From Streptomyces sp. 135 (GTDB lineage Bacteria > Actinomycetota > Actinomycetes > Streptomycetales > Streptomycetaceae): a stretch of DNA of 64,000 nucleotides. The DNA is taken from positions 5,890,001-5,954,000 of the forward strand of contig NZ_CP075691.1 in the NCBI RefSeq assembly GCF_020026305.1, in the 5' to 3' direction. A program made the position numbers and the translations under genes. This document shows, piece after piece, positions 20,248-30,572 of the stretch. Numbering within the stretch: position 1 is the stretch's first letter; each line of letters starts with the position of its first letter. The notes under the pieces were generated by a model, which was not told where the DNA came from, ran no database searches, and saw only the letters and a list, made by a program, of their open reading frames with translations.

Positions 20248-22265
20248 GATGTGGGTGACCCTCCGATCAACGGTGAGGACGGTCGCAGGACGCGGAAGAC
20301 GTGGGCGGGCGCGCGGCCCGGCTCCAGGCGCACATAGTTGGCCCTGCCCCAGTGGTAGGTCTCGCCGGTGAGCTCGTCGCGCACCGGCACGCTCTCGTGC
20401 CAGTCGAGACCGAGTAGCGGCATGTTCAACGACACCGTGGCTTCCTGGGTGTGGTGGGGGTCGAGGTTGGCCACCACCAGAACCATGTTCGAACCCTGCG
20501 GGTCCGCGGCGGACTTCGAGTAGGCGATCACCGCTTCCTTGTCGGTCGGATGGAAGTGCAGGTTCCGCAGCTGTCGCAGTGCGGGGTTGGCGCGCCGGAC
20601 GTGGTTCAGCCGCGTGATGAGGGGCGCGATGGTGCGGCCCTCCCGCTCGGCCGACTCCCAGTCGCGCGGGCGCAGTTCGTACTTCTCCGAGTTCAGGTAC
20701 TCCTCGCTGCCGGGCCGCACGGCGGTGTTCTCGCACAGCTCGAAGCCGCTGTAGAGACCCCAGGTCGGGGAGAGCGTCGCGGCGAGGACCGCGCGCACCT
20801 CGAAGGCCGGACGCCCGCCCTCCTGGAGGTAGGCGTGCAGGATGTCCGGGGTGTTCACGAAGAAGTTCGGACGCAGGAAGTGCGCGGTCTCGCGCGACAA
20901 CTCGGTGAGGTAGTCGGTGAGTTCTTCCTTGGTGTTGCGCCAGGTGAAGTACGTGTACGACTGCTGGAAGCCGATGGCGGCGAGGGTGTGCAGCATCGCG
21001 GGGCGGGTGAAGGCCTCGGCGAGGAAGATGACGTCCGGGTCGGTGCCGTTGATCCGCGCGATCACCTCCTCCCAGAACACCACCGGCTTGGTGTGCGGAT
21101 TGTCGACACGGAAGATCCGCACGCCGTGCCCCATCCAGAACCGCAGCAGCCGCTCCGTCTCCGCCACAAGGCCCGGCAGGTCCTTGTCGAAGGCGATCGG
21201 ATAGATGTCCTGGTACTTCTTCGGCGGATTCTCCGCGTACGCGATGGAACCGTCCGCCCGCTGCCGGAACCACTCCGGATGCTTGTCCACCCACGGATGG
21301 TCCGGCGAGCACTGCAACGCGAAGTCCAGCGCCACCTCCATGCCCAGCCCCTGGGCACGCCGCACGAAGGCGTCGAAGTCGTCCAGCGTCCCGAGGTCCG
21401 GGTGGACGGCGTCGTGCCCGCCCTCCGGCGAACCGATCGCCCACGGCACGCCCACGTCGTGCGGGCCGGGGGAGAGGGAGTTGTTCGGGCCCTTGCGGTG
21501 GGTGGTGCCGATCGGGTGGACCGGCGGCAGATACACCACGTCGAAACCCATGTCCGCCACGGCCGGCAACCGCTCGGCGGCCGTGCGGAACGTCCCCGGG
21601 ACCGGCGGCTCGCCCGCACGGACCACCGCGCCCTGCGAGCGCGGGAAGAACTCGTACCACGACCCGAACAGCGCCCGCTCACGCTCCACGACCAGCGGGA
21701 ACTCCGGTGAGGTCGTGACCAGTTCGCGCAGTGGATGACGGTCGAGCGCCGACACCACCTCGGGGGTGAGGGCGGCCGCGAGGCGGGCCGCGGGCCGACG
21801 GGCCGGATCGCGCAGGGCCTGCGCGGCGCCGAGCACGGCGGTCCGCCCGTCGCCGGGCATCCCGGCGGCGGCGCGTTCGTGGAGGCGGGCGCCCTCCTCC
21901 AGGACGAGGTCGGTGTCGATGCCCGCCGGTATCTTGATCCGCGCGTGGTGGCGCCAGGTCGCGACCGGGTCGCCCCACGCCTCCACGGCGTACGTCCAGC
22001 GACCCTCGGCGTCCGGGGTGACGTCCGCGGCCCACCGGTCGGTGCCGGGCGCGAGCTCCCGCATCGGCGTCCAGGGCCCGGCGCGGCCCTCGGGATCGCG
22101 CAGCACGACATTGGCGGCGACCGCCTCATGCCCTTCGCGGAAGACGGTGGCGGACACCTGGAACGTTTCGCCCGGCACGGCCTTCGCCGGTTTTCGGCCG
22201 CAGTGGACGGCGGGCCGGACGTCCAGAACAGGGATGGTGGGCTGGGGGGTTGAGCCAAGAGGCAT
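20244..22265 (-). CDS. glgE: Alpha-1,4-glucan:maltose-1-phosphate maltosyltransferase
   Basis: 673 residues from ATG 22265, with AGGAGC 8 nt upstream. N-terminal domain PTIPVLDVRPAVHCGRKPAK; then YEFFPRSQGAV, FDVVYLPPVHPIGTTHRKG, GPHDVGVPWAIGS, DFALQCSPDHPWV, the nucleophile motif GVRIFRVDNPHTKPVVFWEE and VIFLAEAFTRP with the acid/base Glu. All are diagnostic of GH13_3 GlgE, which adds maltosyl units from maltose-1-phosphate to alpha-glucans. It is first of the minus-strand run glgE-treS-mak-glgB. Streptomyces species often have two glgE copies; which one this is cannot be told here. Confidence 0.96.
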
Positions 22266-22400
22266 GTCTGACCGCTCCTGTCCGCGTGCACGGATACGGG
22301 GGTGTGGAGAGGTTCCGCGGCGCGTGCCGGCCGCGGTGTGCCGGAGTGCGTACCGCAGGAGCCTTCCCACACCCCCCGGGTGGGCAATCCGGCGCTTTGT

Positions 22401-22429
22401 TAACTACTAGTGCGTAACGGCACATGCAA
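22401..22429 (-). promoter_or_regulatory. Candidate promoter of the glgE operon; the 22266-22649 gap
   Basis: On the minus strand TTGCAT (22424-22429) and TAGTTA (22401-22406) are 17 bp apart, about 135 nt before the glgE start. The rest of the 384-bp gap holds several GC hairpins (for example a self-complementary CCCGGGCGCCCGGG near 22634, after the kinase stop) but no gene that I can support. Confidence 0.4.
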
Positions 22430-22649
22430 GACCGGCCCGGCCGCGAACGGTGTTCGGGGTCCGAAAATGCACTGTTCGGTACGGGACAGCCGCATATGCC
22501 CGAGGGGTGCTCGGCGGGGCGTCCGGGCGCCCGCCGCCCGGCAGGCACGTATGCCGCCGAGGGGCCCGCCCCGCGGCGGCGCATGGCGCGGGCGCGCGCG
22601 ACTGGCGCGTTTCTTCCCCGCGGTGCCGGACCCGGGCGCCCGGGGGCGG

Positions 22650-24962
22650 TCAGGGCGCGTAGCCCGAGATGATCCTGCCGTCGCCGGTGGCGGCGAAGAG
22701 GGCGCCGCCCGCGTACAGGGGGGCGCCGAGCGGTCGGCTGTCGTCGTACTCCGTCTTCCCCTCGGGGCGGGGGATGTTCTTCCTGCGGTACGAGTCCAGG
22801 TCGTCGGCAGTGGAGCGGCCCCACATCTCGTACCGGCCCACGGCCAGCACCCGGTTGCCCGCAAGGGCCACGGTCCCGGTGTCCTGCGGGGCGCCGTAGC
22901 GCCAAAGGCGCCTGCCCGTACGCCAGTCGAAGGCCGACATGTAGTGCGTGACGGGGTCGTCGGCGTCGGGGTTTCGGGTCGTCACCACCAGGACGCCCGC
23001 CTCACCGACGACCGGGGGCAGCGCGGGCTCCATGCCGGGGGCCAGCGTGCGGCGCGTGGCCAGGGTCCCCGGGTCGAGCTCGCGGACCCCCCGGGCGTCG
23101 TGGTCCCAGCACAGCAGGGACGAGCGGTGGGCGAGCAGGCCGTAGCAGGGCTGCGCGGGGGCGGTGCGGACGGTCTCGCCGGTCTTCGCGGAGAGGGCGA
23201 GCACGCCCTTGCCCTCGATCGCCGCGTACAGCCGGCCGCCCTCGGCCAGGAGCGCGTGCTGGACCTTGGCGGGAAGGCGCGGTGACGTCCACAGCTCGCG
23301 GCCGTCCTTCGCCCGCCGGGCGCGGACACGGGCCTCGCCGGGCGCCGTCGCCTCGTCCGAGAAGCCGAACTCGGCGGTGTAGACCACCCCGTCCGCGTAG
23401 GTGAGCCCCATGACCGCGGTGCCCGAGGGCGCCGGCTTGCGCCAGCGTTCGGTGCCGGAGGACACGTCCACCGCGAGCACGCCCCGCTCGCTGGGGACGT
23501 AGACCCGCTCGCCGTCGCTCTCCGGCGCCACGGTCTGGACGCCCTGGAGGGCGTCGGCGTCCGCCGCGAAGCCGCGCGAGGTCCAGCGGTGGCCGCCGGT
23601 CGCCGCGTCCAGGGCCGTCGCGGCGCCCTTGCCGTCCCGGCACACCAGCGTGGACGCCACGAGGACACAGCCGTGGCCCCGGTCGTCCAGGCTCCCGGGG
23701 CGCGCGACCGACCAGGGCTTCCAGCCCTTCGGGCGGGCCGGGGCGCGGGTGGCGGCGGCCCCGAAGTCGCCGGTGCGCCCGGGGTTTCCGTACTCGGTGA
23801 CGATGCGGGGCGCGTTGCCGTTGCCGCTGCTTCCGGCGTCGGCGGAGCCGTTGCCGCCCGCGCCCCCGTCGTCCCCCGGAAGCAGCACCGCCGCCAGCGT
23901 CACCGCGACGGCCGCCAGCGCCGCCGCGATGATCCACGGCGGCGGGTGCTCGCGGGGCCGGAAACCGCCGGGGCCCAGGGAGCCAGGGCGGGAGGCGGGG
24001 CGTAAGCAGGAGCGGAGGGCGGCCGCCCGTGGCCGCGGCGGTGTCGGCCGCCGCGAACGACGCGCGCGCCACCGCCTGTTCGCAGCGCGCCACCGCCTCC
24101 CGGTGCTCGGCGAAGAGGGAGAGCACCGGAGCGGGCCAGGGCACGCCCGCCCGGCGGCGTCCGCGAGGCGGTCGGCGAGAGCGGCGGCGGTGGGCCGGTC
24201 GCCGGGCGCCCGGCGCAGGCAGTCGGTGACCACGTCGCGCAGGTCGTCGGGGACGCCGGAGAGGTCCGCGTCGCCCCGCGCGATACGGAAGATCACCGAG
24301 GCGAGTTCCTGGTCGTCGAAGGGGCCGCGCCCCGTCGCCGCGAAGCACAGCACCGCGCCCAGCGTGAACACGTCGGAGGCGGGCACCACCGCGTTACCGC
24401 CCTCGATCTGCTCGGGGGACATGAAGCCGGGCGTGCCCACGACCATCCCCGCCGCCGTCAGCGCCGTCGCGTCGAAGGCCTGCGCGATGCCGAAGTCGAT
24501 GAGCGTCGGGCCCTTGGGGGTGAGCAGCACGTTGCCCGGCTTCAGGTCGCGGTGCAGGACCTGCGCCGCGTGCACCGAGGCGAGCGCGCGGGCCAGACCG
24601 GCGCCGAGCGCGCGCACCGCGCCGGCCGGCAGCGGCCCGCACCGCCGTACCGTCTCCGCGAGCGAGGGCCCGGCGACGTACTCCGTGGCGAGCCACGGGA
24701 CCTGGGTGTCCGCGTCCCCGTCGAGCAGTTCGGCCGTCCCCGGGCCCGACACCGCGCGCGCCGCCGCGATCTCGCGCCGGAAGCGGGTCCGGAACTCCCG
24801 GTCGACGTCGAGGTCCGGCCGCACCGTCTTGACCGCGACGAGCGGCGCGCCGGGCCGTGCCGCGCGGGCGAGATACACCTCGCCCATGCCGCCCGCGCCG
24901 ATCAGGGCCAGCAGCCGGTACGGGCCGACGTGGCGCGGCGGCCCGGACAGGGGGTCGAGCAC
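22650..24962 (-). CDS. Membrane Ser/Thr protein kinase with extracellular PQQ-like beta-propeller sensor
   Basis: 770 residues. The kinase domain (about 1-255) is complete: IGAGGMGEVYLA glycine loop, LVAVKTVRPD lysine, VLHRDLKPGNVLL catalytic loop, LIDFGIAQAF, GTPGFMSPEQIEGG. A single transmembrane helix follows near residue 340 (WIIAAALAAVAVTLAAVLLP). The outer part (about 395-770) has repeated beta-blade sequences such as LDAATGGHRWTSRGF, VYVPSERGVLAVDVSSGTERW, LYAAIEGKGVLALSAKTGE. Residues about 255-330 look out of frame: a better family match (PAPVLSLFAEHREAVARCEQ) lies in another frame, suggesting two compensating indels near 24150 and 24000. The signal sensed is unknown. Confidence 0.85.
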   Translation of the reverse strand: MLDPLSGPPRHVGPYRLLALIGAGGMGEVYLARAARPGAPLVAVKTVRPDLDVDREFRTRFRREIAAARAVSGPGTAELLDGDADTQVPWLATEYVAGPSLAETVRRCGPLPAGAVRALGAGLARALASVHAAQVLHRDLKPGNVLLTPKGPTLIDFGIAQAFDATALTAAGMVVGTPGFMSPEQIEGGNAVVPASDVFTLGAVLCFAATGRGPFDDQELASVIFRIARGDADLSGVPDDLRDVVTDCLRRAPGDRPTAAALADRLADAAGRACPGPLRCSPSSPSTGRRWRAANRRWRARRSRRPTPPRPRAAALRSCLRPASRPGSLGPGGFRPREHPPPWIIAAALAAVAVTLAAVLLPGDDGGAGGNGSADAGSSGNGNAPRIVTEYGNPGRTGDFGAAATRAPARPKGWKPWSVARPGSLDDRGHGCVLVASTLVCRDGKGAATALDAATGGHRWTSRGFAADADALQGVQTVAPESDGERVYVPSERGVLAVDVSSGTERWRKPAPSGTAVMGLTYADGVVYTAEFGFSDEATAPGEARVRARRAKDGRELWTSPRLPAKVQHALLAEGGRLYAAIEGKGVLALSAKTGETVRTAPAQPCYGLLAHRSSLLCWDHDARGVRELDPGTLATRRTLAPGMEPALPPVVGEAGVLVVTTRNPDADDPVTHYMSAFDWRTGRRLWRYGAPQDTGTVALAGNRVLAVGRYEMWGRSTADDLDSYRRKNIPRPEGKTEYDDSRPLGAPLYAGGALFAATGDGRIISGYAP

Positions 24963-24999
24963 GGCTCCTCCAAAGGGTGCGGGGCGTGGGGCGCGGGGC

Positions 25000-26295
25000 T
25001 CAGGAGGGCAGTTCGACCGAGACGACGGTCCCCTGGTCGTACACGATCGTGGCGATCCCGCCGAGCGGCAGGACCGTCGGCGGCTTCGGCAGGTCCGCGA
25101 GGACCGTGCCGGTGTCCTGCGGCGGCTCCGGGCGGCGGTTGCCGGGCGCGCCGGGGACCTTGACGCCGCGCACCTCGCCCGACTTGGTGAGCGGCACGGT
25201 GCGCAGGGTGGTGTTGTCGGCGGTCAGGGCGCGGTCGCCGATGACCAGCGCCCCGGAGGAGACGGGGCGCTCGATGACGTAGTCGACGACGGAGAGGCGT
25301 TCCTCACGGGTGACGCGGCCGTTCTTCGGGTCGGCCACGAGCAGCCTGCCGCCCGTCGTGTCGTACGCGAGGGCGGCGTCCGGGGTGACCGCGCTCACCA
25401 CGACGTCCAGGCCCGGGTGCCCGTCGGAGCCGATCGGCGGGGCCTTGAAGCCGAACTTCCCCTCGACCGCGAGCGTACGGGGGGCCAGGCGCGTCACGCG
25501 GGTCTGCGGGTCGGCGGTCGGGTCATCGAACTCCCCGGTGTCGCCGATGACCTGGGAGCACAGGAGCTGCCCCGACGCGGGCTCCGCCATGAGGGTGCGG
25601 CACTGGCCGTCGTCGTAGACGCCGCCCACCCGGTCGCCCTTCTTCTCGTCGAGCGCGATGACCCCGTCCTCGGAGTCCGCGTAGACGACGCCGTCATGGG
25701 CGAGCGCGGCCGTGTAGCCGCCCTGCTCGGCCTTGGCCAGGGTCCCGGTGGCGAGGTCGTACGTCCACACGGGGTCGCCGCCGCGTCCTTCGCGGGGGAA
25801 GGCCTGGACCGTGGCCCCCAGAGGGCCGCCCGGGCCGCCCGGCTCGCCCTCCGAGGAGACGATCAGGTGGTCGTCCGTGAGCAGCGCTCCGGTGACCTTC
25901 TTGCCGGCCGGCGCGCCCACGGTCCAGCGCACGTCACCGGAGCGGGACTCCCGCACCTGCAACCGCCCCTTGTACGCGACGACGGTCGTCCCGCCGCGCA
26001 CCACGGGGTCCTGGTCGTCGCCCGGCATGAAGAGCGCCCCGGTCGGGCCGAGATACGCCTCGCCGTTCGTGCCGCGGTCCTCGGCCGAGCGGCCGTCGGA
26101 CGTCCACAGGCGGTGCCCGTCGGCGGCGTCGCGCGCCTCGTACGTGCCGTTGGTCAGCAGGCACACCACCGCCTCGGTGTCGGCCGCGCACTTCAGCGGC
26201 GTGTGGCCGAACGTGGCGCGCCACGGCTGCCAGCCCTTGGGCCGCTGTTCCTCGTACTGCGGGACCAGGCCGCTGCGGTCGGCGGTGCCGGACAC
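25000..26295 (-). CDS. PQQ-like beta-propeller sensor part of a second Ser/Thr kinase (separated by frameshift)
   Basis: An open frame of about 431 codons carries blade-like repeats (EARDAADGHRLWTSDGRSAE, LQVRESRSGDVRWTVGAPAG, VYADSEDGVIALDEKKGDRV) and a start QRPKGWQPWRATFGHT that parallels ARPKGWKPW of the upstream kinase's sensor. Alone it would be a soluble propeller without a signal peptide. The transmembrane helix and kinase that should precede it lie immediately upstream in other frames. I therefore treat it as the extracellular half of a broken receptor kinase paralogous to the gene at 22650-24962. The nominal ATG at 26295 is an internal codon of the original gene. Confidence 0.6.
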   Translation of the reverse strand: MSGTADRSGLVPQYEEQRPKGWQPWRATFGHTPLKCAADTEAVVCLLTNGTYEARDAADGHRLWTSDGRSAEDRGTNGEAYLGPTGALFMPGDDQDPVVRGGTTVVAYKGRLQVRESRSGDVRWTVGAPAGKKVTGALLTDDHLIVSSEGEPGGPGGPLGATVQAFPREGRGGDPVWTYDLATGTLAKAEQGGYTAALAHDGVVYADSEDGVIALDEKKGDRVGGVYDDGQCRTLMAEPASGQLLCSQVIGDTGEFDDPTADPQTRVTRLAPRTLAVEGKFGFKAPPIGSDGHPGLDVVVSAVTPDAALAYDTTGGRLLVADPKNGRVTREERLSVVDYVIERPVSSGALVIGDRALTADNTTLRTVPLTKSGEVRGVKVPGAPGNRRPEPPQDTGTVLADLPKPPTVLPLGGIATIVYDQGTVVSVELPS

Positions 26296-26424
26296 GTCGA
26301 CCCCGGCGCGGGCGACGAACTGGGCGCGGGAGAGGGACGGCCGGTCGGCCCCCGGTGTCCTGGACCCCGTGGCGCCCGCGCTCCCCGCGCCCTCGCCGTC
26401 CGCCCGGCGCCGGAGCCGCCGCCG

Positions 26425-27613
26425 CGCAGGGCGAGCAGCGCGCCGACGGCGGCGCCCGCCACGGCCACGGCGGCGATGACGGCGACCGCGCCGCGGCGTC
26501 CGAGGCCGCGCCGGGCGGACGGCGGCGGGCGGAACTCATGGTGGGCAGGCCGTGCACCTCGGAGCTCTGCGCGGAGGCGGTGGCCGGGCCGGGCTCCAGG
26601 TGGGGACCTGCGTCGGCGGGTGCGCGGGGGTGGCCGCGGGCCGCGCGGACAGGGGCAGCAGGGGCCGCCCCGAGGCGCACACCTGCTCGACGTCGCGGCG
26701 CACCTCGGCGATGGCGGCGAGCACGGCCGCGGGCCACAAGGAGCCGCCGCCTCCGTCGGCTGCCTGGTCGTGGCCGTCACCGTCGCCGTCACCGCCGTCC
26801 CGCAGGGCCGCCAGCAGGGCGGCCAGCTCCGCCGGTTCCGGCCGCTGGGCCGGGTCCGGTCTCAGGCAGGACGCGACGACGACCCGCAACGGCTCCGGTA
26901 CGCCGCCCAGTTCGGCCTCGGCGCGCGCGACGCGGTACAGCACCGCGGCCACCGGGCCGTCCCCGAACGGGTCGGCGCCGGACGCCGCGTACGCCAGGAC
27001 CGAACCGAGGCAGAACACGTCCGAGGCGGCCACCACATGGCGCCCGCCCGCCACGTGCTCGGGGGACATGAAGCCGGGCGTGCCCACGAGCAGGCCCGTC
27101 GACGTCATCGTGGTCGCGCCGAGCGCCCGCGCCACGCCGAAGTCGATGAGCTTCGGCCCCGCCGCGCCGAGCAGCACGTTCGCCGGTTTCAGGTCACGGT
27201 GCAGGGCGCCCGCCGCGTGCACGGCCGCCAGCGCGCGGCCACCCGGCGCCCAGCGCGGCCACGGACGCGACCGGCAGCGGGCCGTGCCGCCGCACGGCCT
27301 CGGCGAGGTTCGGCCCGGCGACGTACTCCGTGGCGAGCCACGGCTGCCCGGCATCCGCGTCACCGGCGACGACATGCGCGACGTAGGGACTGTCCACGGA
27401 CCTCGCGACGGATATCTCGCGCCGGAACCGGGCCCGGAACGGCGCGTCGCCCGCGACATCCGCGCGGAGGGCCTTGACGGCGACGAGCGCGTCCGGTTCG
27501 TAGGGCCCCGGCGTGGCCAGGAACACCTCGCCCATGCCGCCGGAGCCGAGCCGGACCAGCGTCTCGTACGGCCCCACCCGCAGCGGCGAAGTCTCCCGCA
27601 ACCGGCCGATCAT
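26425..27613 (-). pseudogene. Ser/Thr protein kinase and transmembrane part, broken by frameshifts
   Basis: ATG 27613 starts RVGPYETLVRLGSGGMGEVF and continues through the invariant Lys (LVAVKALRAD) to about 27240, where the frame ends prematurely. The next frame carries VHAAGALHRDLKPANVLLG, KLIDFGVARALG, GTPGFMSPEHVAGG and the C-lobe to about 26560. A third frame carries a transmembrane helix (VAVIAAVAVAGAAVGALLAL, about 26430-26495). The sensor follows in the frame at 25000-26295. At least two or three indels therefore separate the parts. The adjacent paralogue is nearly intact. Either the gene is dead or the assembly has errors in GC runs; all catalytic motifs are otherwise preserved, which favours errors or recent inactivation. 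Confidence 0.65.
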
Positions 27614-27879
27614 GCGCCCCGCCCCCCGGTGGTTCTGTTGTCAATTCCTGTGACGCGTCAGCACGTCGCAGATTACAGCGGGTAGGGGGCCGACCGCGGC
27701 GTACGCGTCTGGAACGCGGGGCACGGCGCGTGGCACGCGAGGCGTGCGCCCCGTGCGCCGTAGTGGCGGACGGCGGCCCGCCGCTACCTTCGTGTGGCGT
27801 CGGCCGATATGTGCCGCACCTCTGTGCATTGCAGCGAATCTCCTGCGAATCCCCGTGAAACCCCGCGAAGGTGGAGACC

Positions 27880-30507
27880 GTGAAGGCAATCCGTCGTTTC
27901 ACCGTCCGTCCCGTCCTTCCCGACCCCCTCGGCCACCTCGCCGAGCTGGCCCGCAATCTGCGCTGGTCCTGGCACCCACGCACCCGTGAACTCTTCCGGT
28001 CCGTCGACCCGGGCCTGTGGGAGGCGTCCGGCTGCGACCCGGTGCGGCTGCTCGGCGGCGTCCCGCCCGCGCGCCTCGCCGAACTCTCCACCGACGAGGA
28101 CTTCCTGCGCCGCCTCGGCGAGGCCGCGGGCGACCTGCGGGAGTACGTCACCGGGGAGCGCTGGTACCAGCAGCGGGCAGGAGGATCCGCGCACCTGCCG
28201 CGCGCCGTCGCCTACTTCTCGCCGGAGTTCGGCATCACCGCCGCCCTGCCGCAGTACTCCGGAGGCCTCGGCATCCTCGCCGGGGACCACCTCAAGGCCG
28301 CCAGCGACCTCGGCGTCCCGCTCATCGGCGTCGGCCTGCTCTACCGGCACGGCTACTTCCGCCAGTCGCTCTCCCGCGACGCCTGGCAGCAGGAGCACTA
28401 TCCCGTCCTCGACCCGAACGAACTGCCCCTGACCCTGCTCCGCGAGGCGGACGGCACCCCCGCCCTCGTGGCGCTCGCCCTGCCCGGCGGACGCTCGCTG
28501 CGCGCCCACGTCTGGCAGGCGCAGGTCGGCCGCGTACCGCTGCTGCTGCTCGACTCCGACGTGGAGGAGAACGACCGCGGCGAGCGCGACGTCACCGACC
28601 GGCTCTACGGCGGCGGGAGCGAGCACCGGCTGCTCCAGGAGATGCTCCTCGGCATCGGCGGGGTACGCGCCGTCCGGACGTACTGCCGGCTGACCGGCCA
28701 CCCCGAACCGGAGGTCTTCCACACCAACGAGGGGCACGCGGGCTTCCTCGGCCTGGAGCGCATCCACGAACTGACCGGCCCCGCCGTGGGCTTCGACACC
28801 GCCCTGGAGGCCGTCCGCGCCGGGACCGTCTTCACCACCCACACGCCCGTCCCCGCCGGCATCGACCGCTTCGACCGGGAGCTGGTCGCCCGCCACTTCG
28901 GGCCCGACGCCGAACTGCCGCGCGTCGACGTCGGCGACATCCTGCGGCTCGGCATGGAGACCTACCCCGGAGGCGAGCCCAACCTCTTCAACATGGCCGT
29001 GATGGGCCTGCGCCTGGGCAGCCGCGCCAACGGCGTCTCCACCCTGCACGGCGCGGTCAGCCGCGAGATGTTCGCCGGCCTGTGGCCGGGCTTCGACCCC
29101 GAGGAGGTCCCGATCACCTCGGTCACCAACGGCGTGCACGCCCCGACCTGGGTCGCCCCCGAGGTCCTCGCGCTCGGCGCCCGCCAGATCGGCGAACGGC
29201 GCACCGAGGACGCCCTGTCGGTGGGCGGCTCCGACCGCTGGGACGCGGTGGCCGACATCCCCGACACCGACATCTGGGAGCTGCGCCGCACCCTGCGCGG
29301 GCAGCTCGTCGACGAGGTCAGGCGGCGCCTGTACGCCTCCTGGCGCCAGCGCGGCGCGGCCACCGCCGAGCTGGGCTGGATCGACGACGTCCTCGACCCC
29401 GACGTCCTCACCATCGGCTTCGCGCGCCGCGTCCCCTCGTACAAGCGCCTCACGCTCATGCTGCGCGACCGCGACCGGCTGATGGAGCTGCTGCTGCACC
29501 CCGAGCGGCCCCTCCAGATCGTCGTCGCGGGCAAGGCGCACCCGGCGGACGACGGTGGCAAGCGGCTCATCCAGGAACTGGTGCGCTTCACCGACGACCC
29601 GCGCGTGCGCCACCGCGTCGTGTTCCTGCCGGACTACGGCATGGCCATGGCGCAGAAGCTCTACCCGGGCTGCGACGTGTGGCTGAACAATCCGCTCAGG
29701 CCCCTGGAGGCGTGCGGGACCAGCGGCATGAAGGCCGCCCTGAACGGCGCGCTCAACCTCTCGGTCCTGGACGGCTGGTGGGACGAGTGGTTCGAGCCCG
29801 ACTTCGGCTGGGCGATCCCCACGGCGGACGGCGCCGCCACCGACGACGACCGCAGGGACGACCTGGAGGCCGCCGCGCTCTACGACCTCCTCGAGCGCCG
29901 CGTCGCCCCCCGCTTCTACGAGCGGGGCCCCGGCGGGCTGCCCGACCGGTGGATCGAGATGGTCCGCAGGACGCTGACCCGGCTCGGCCCGAAGGTCCTC
30001 GCGGGCCGCATGGTGCGCGAGTACGTCGAGGAGCTGTACGCCCCCGCCGCCCGCGCCCACCGCGCGCTCGACGTCACGGCCGCAGGCGAGCTGGCGGTGT
30101 GGAAGGCCCGGGTGCGCGCGGCCTGGCCGCGGGTGACCGTCGACCACGTGGAGGCCTCGGCGACGGGTGCCACCGCCGAACTGGGCGCCACGCTCGCCCT
30201 GCGGGTGCGCGTGCACCTCGGCGAGCTGACCCCCGACGACGTGGAGGTCCAGGCGATCGCGGGCCGCGTCGACCCGGAGGACCGCATCACCGGCGCCACG
30301 CCGGTGCCGCTGAAGCCGGTCGGCGGGCCCGACCAGGAGGGGCGGCGGGTGTACGAGGGGCCGCTCGCGCTGGACCGGACGGGGTCGTTCGGGTACACGG
30401 TGCGGATCCTTCCGGCGCACCGGCTGCTGGCGGACGGAGCCGAGTTGGGGCTGGTGACCGTGCCGTCGGAGGCCACCGGTGAGGCGGCGGGAGTACTGCT
30501 GCGGTGA
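27880..30507 (+). CDS. glgP: Alpha-glucan (glycogen/maltodextrin) phosphorylase
   Basis: 875 residues from GTG 27880 (MKAIRRFTVRPVLPDPLGHL). An upstream GTG at 27871 is in frame, but GGTGGAG lies between and supports 27880. GT35 landmarks: RAVAYFSPEFGITAALPQYS, GGLGILAGDHLKAASDLGVP, FHTNEGHAGFLGLERI, VTNGVHAPTWVAPE, FARRVPSYKRLTLML, and EACGTSGMKAALNGALNLS containing the PLP lysine. It is the shorter actinobacterial type with an extra C-terminal beta domain (about 770-875). It releases glucose-1-phosphate from alpha-1,4 glucan ends. It lies divergent from the kinase genes and complements the GlgE operon by degrading the polymer. Confidence 0.93.
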   Translation: MKAIRRFTVRPVLPDPLGHLAELARNLRWSWHPRTRELFRSVDPGLWEASGCDPVRLLGGVPPARLAELSTDEDFLRRLGEAAGDLREYVTGERWYQQRAGGSAHLPRAVAYFSPEFGITAALPQYSGGLGILAGDHLKAASDLGVPLIGVGLLYRHGYFRQSLSRDAWQQEHYPVLDPNELPLTLLREADGTPALVALALPGGRSLRAHVWQAQVGRVPLLLLDSDVEENDRGERDVTDRLYGGGSEHRLLQEMLLGIGGVRAVRTYCRLTGHPEPEVFHTNEGHAGFLGLERIHELTGPAVGFDTALEAVRAGTVFTTHTPVPAGIDRFDRELVARHFGPDAELPRVDVGDILRLGMETYPGGEPNLFNMAVMGLRLGSRANGVSTLHGAVSREMFAGLWPGFDPEEVPITSVTNGVHAPTWVAPEVLALGARQIGERRTEDALSVGGSDRWDAVADIPDTDIWELRRTLRGQLVDEVRRRLYASWRQRGAATAELGWIDDVLDPDVLTIGFARRVPSYKRLTLMLRDRDRLMELLLHPERPLQIVVAGKAHPADDGGKRLIQELVRFTDDPRVRHRVVFLPDYGMAMAQKLYPGCDVWLNNPLRPLEACGTSGMKAALNGALNLSVLDGWWDEWFEPDFGWAIPTADGAATDDDRRDDLEAAALYDLLERRVAPRFYERGPGGLPDRWIEMVRRTLTRLGPKVLAGRMVREYVEELYAPAARAHRALDVTAAGELAVWKARVRAAWPRVTVDHVEASATGATAELGATLALRVRVHLGELTPDDVEVQAIAGRVDPEDRITGATPVPLKPVGGPDQEGRRVYEGPLALDRTGSFGYTVRILPAHRLLADGAELGLVTVPSEATGEAAGVLLR

Positions 30508-30511
30508 ACGC

Positions 30512-30547
30512 GAAAGGGGCGGCGTCCCGTCGGACGCCGCCCCTTTC
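30512..30547. terminator. Bidirectional terminator between glgP and the M4 protease
   Basis: Perfect 16-bp inverted repeat (30512-30527 and 30532-30547) with CGTC loop. GAAA and TTTC at the arm ends provide short U-tracts in both directions. It sits between convergent stop codons at 30507 and 30573. Confidence 0.85.
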
Positions 30548-30572
30548 CCGGGGTATTACCTGCTGTTACCTG

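Noticed and set aside
24000..24170. Treating the kinase 1 mid-section as a genuine linker
   Set aside because: Another frame gives a segment parallel to the equivalent region of the neighbouring kinase, so paired indels are more likely; the overall ORF is still reported.
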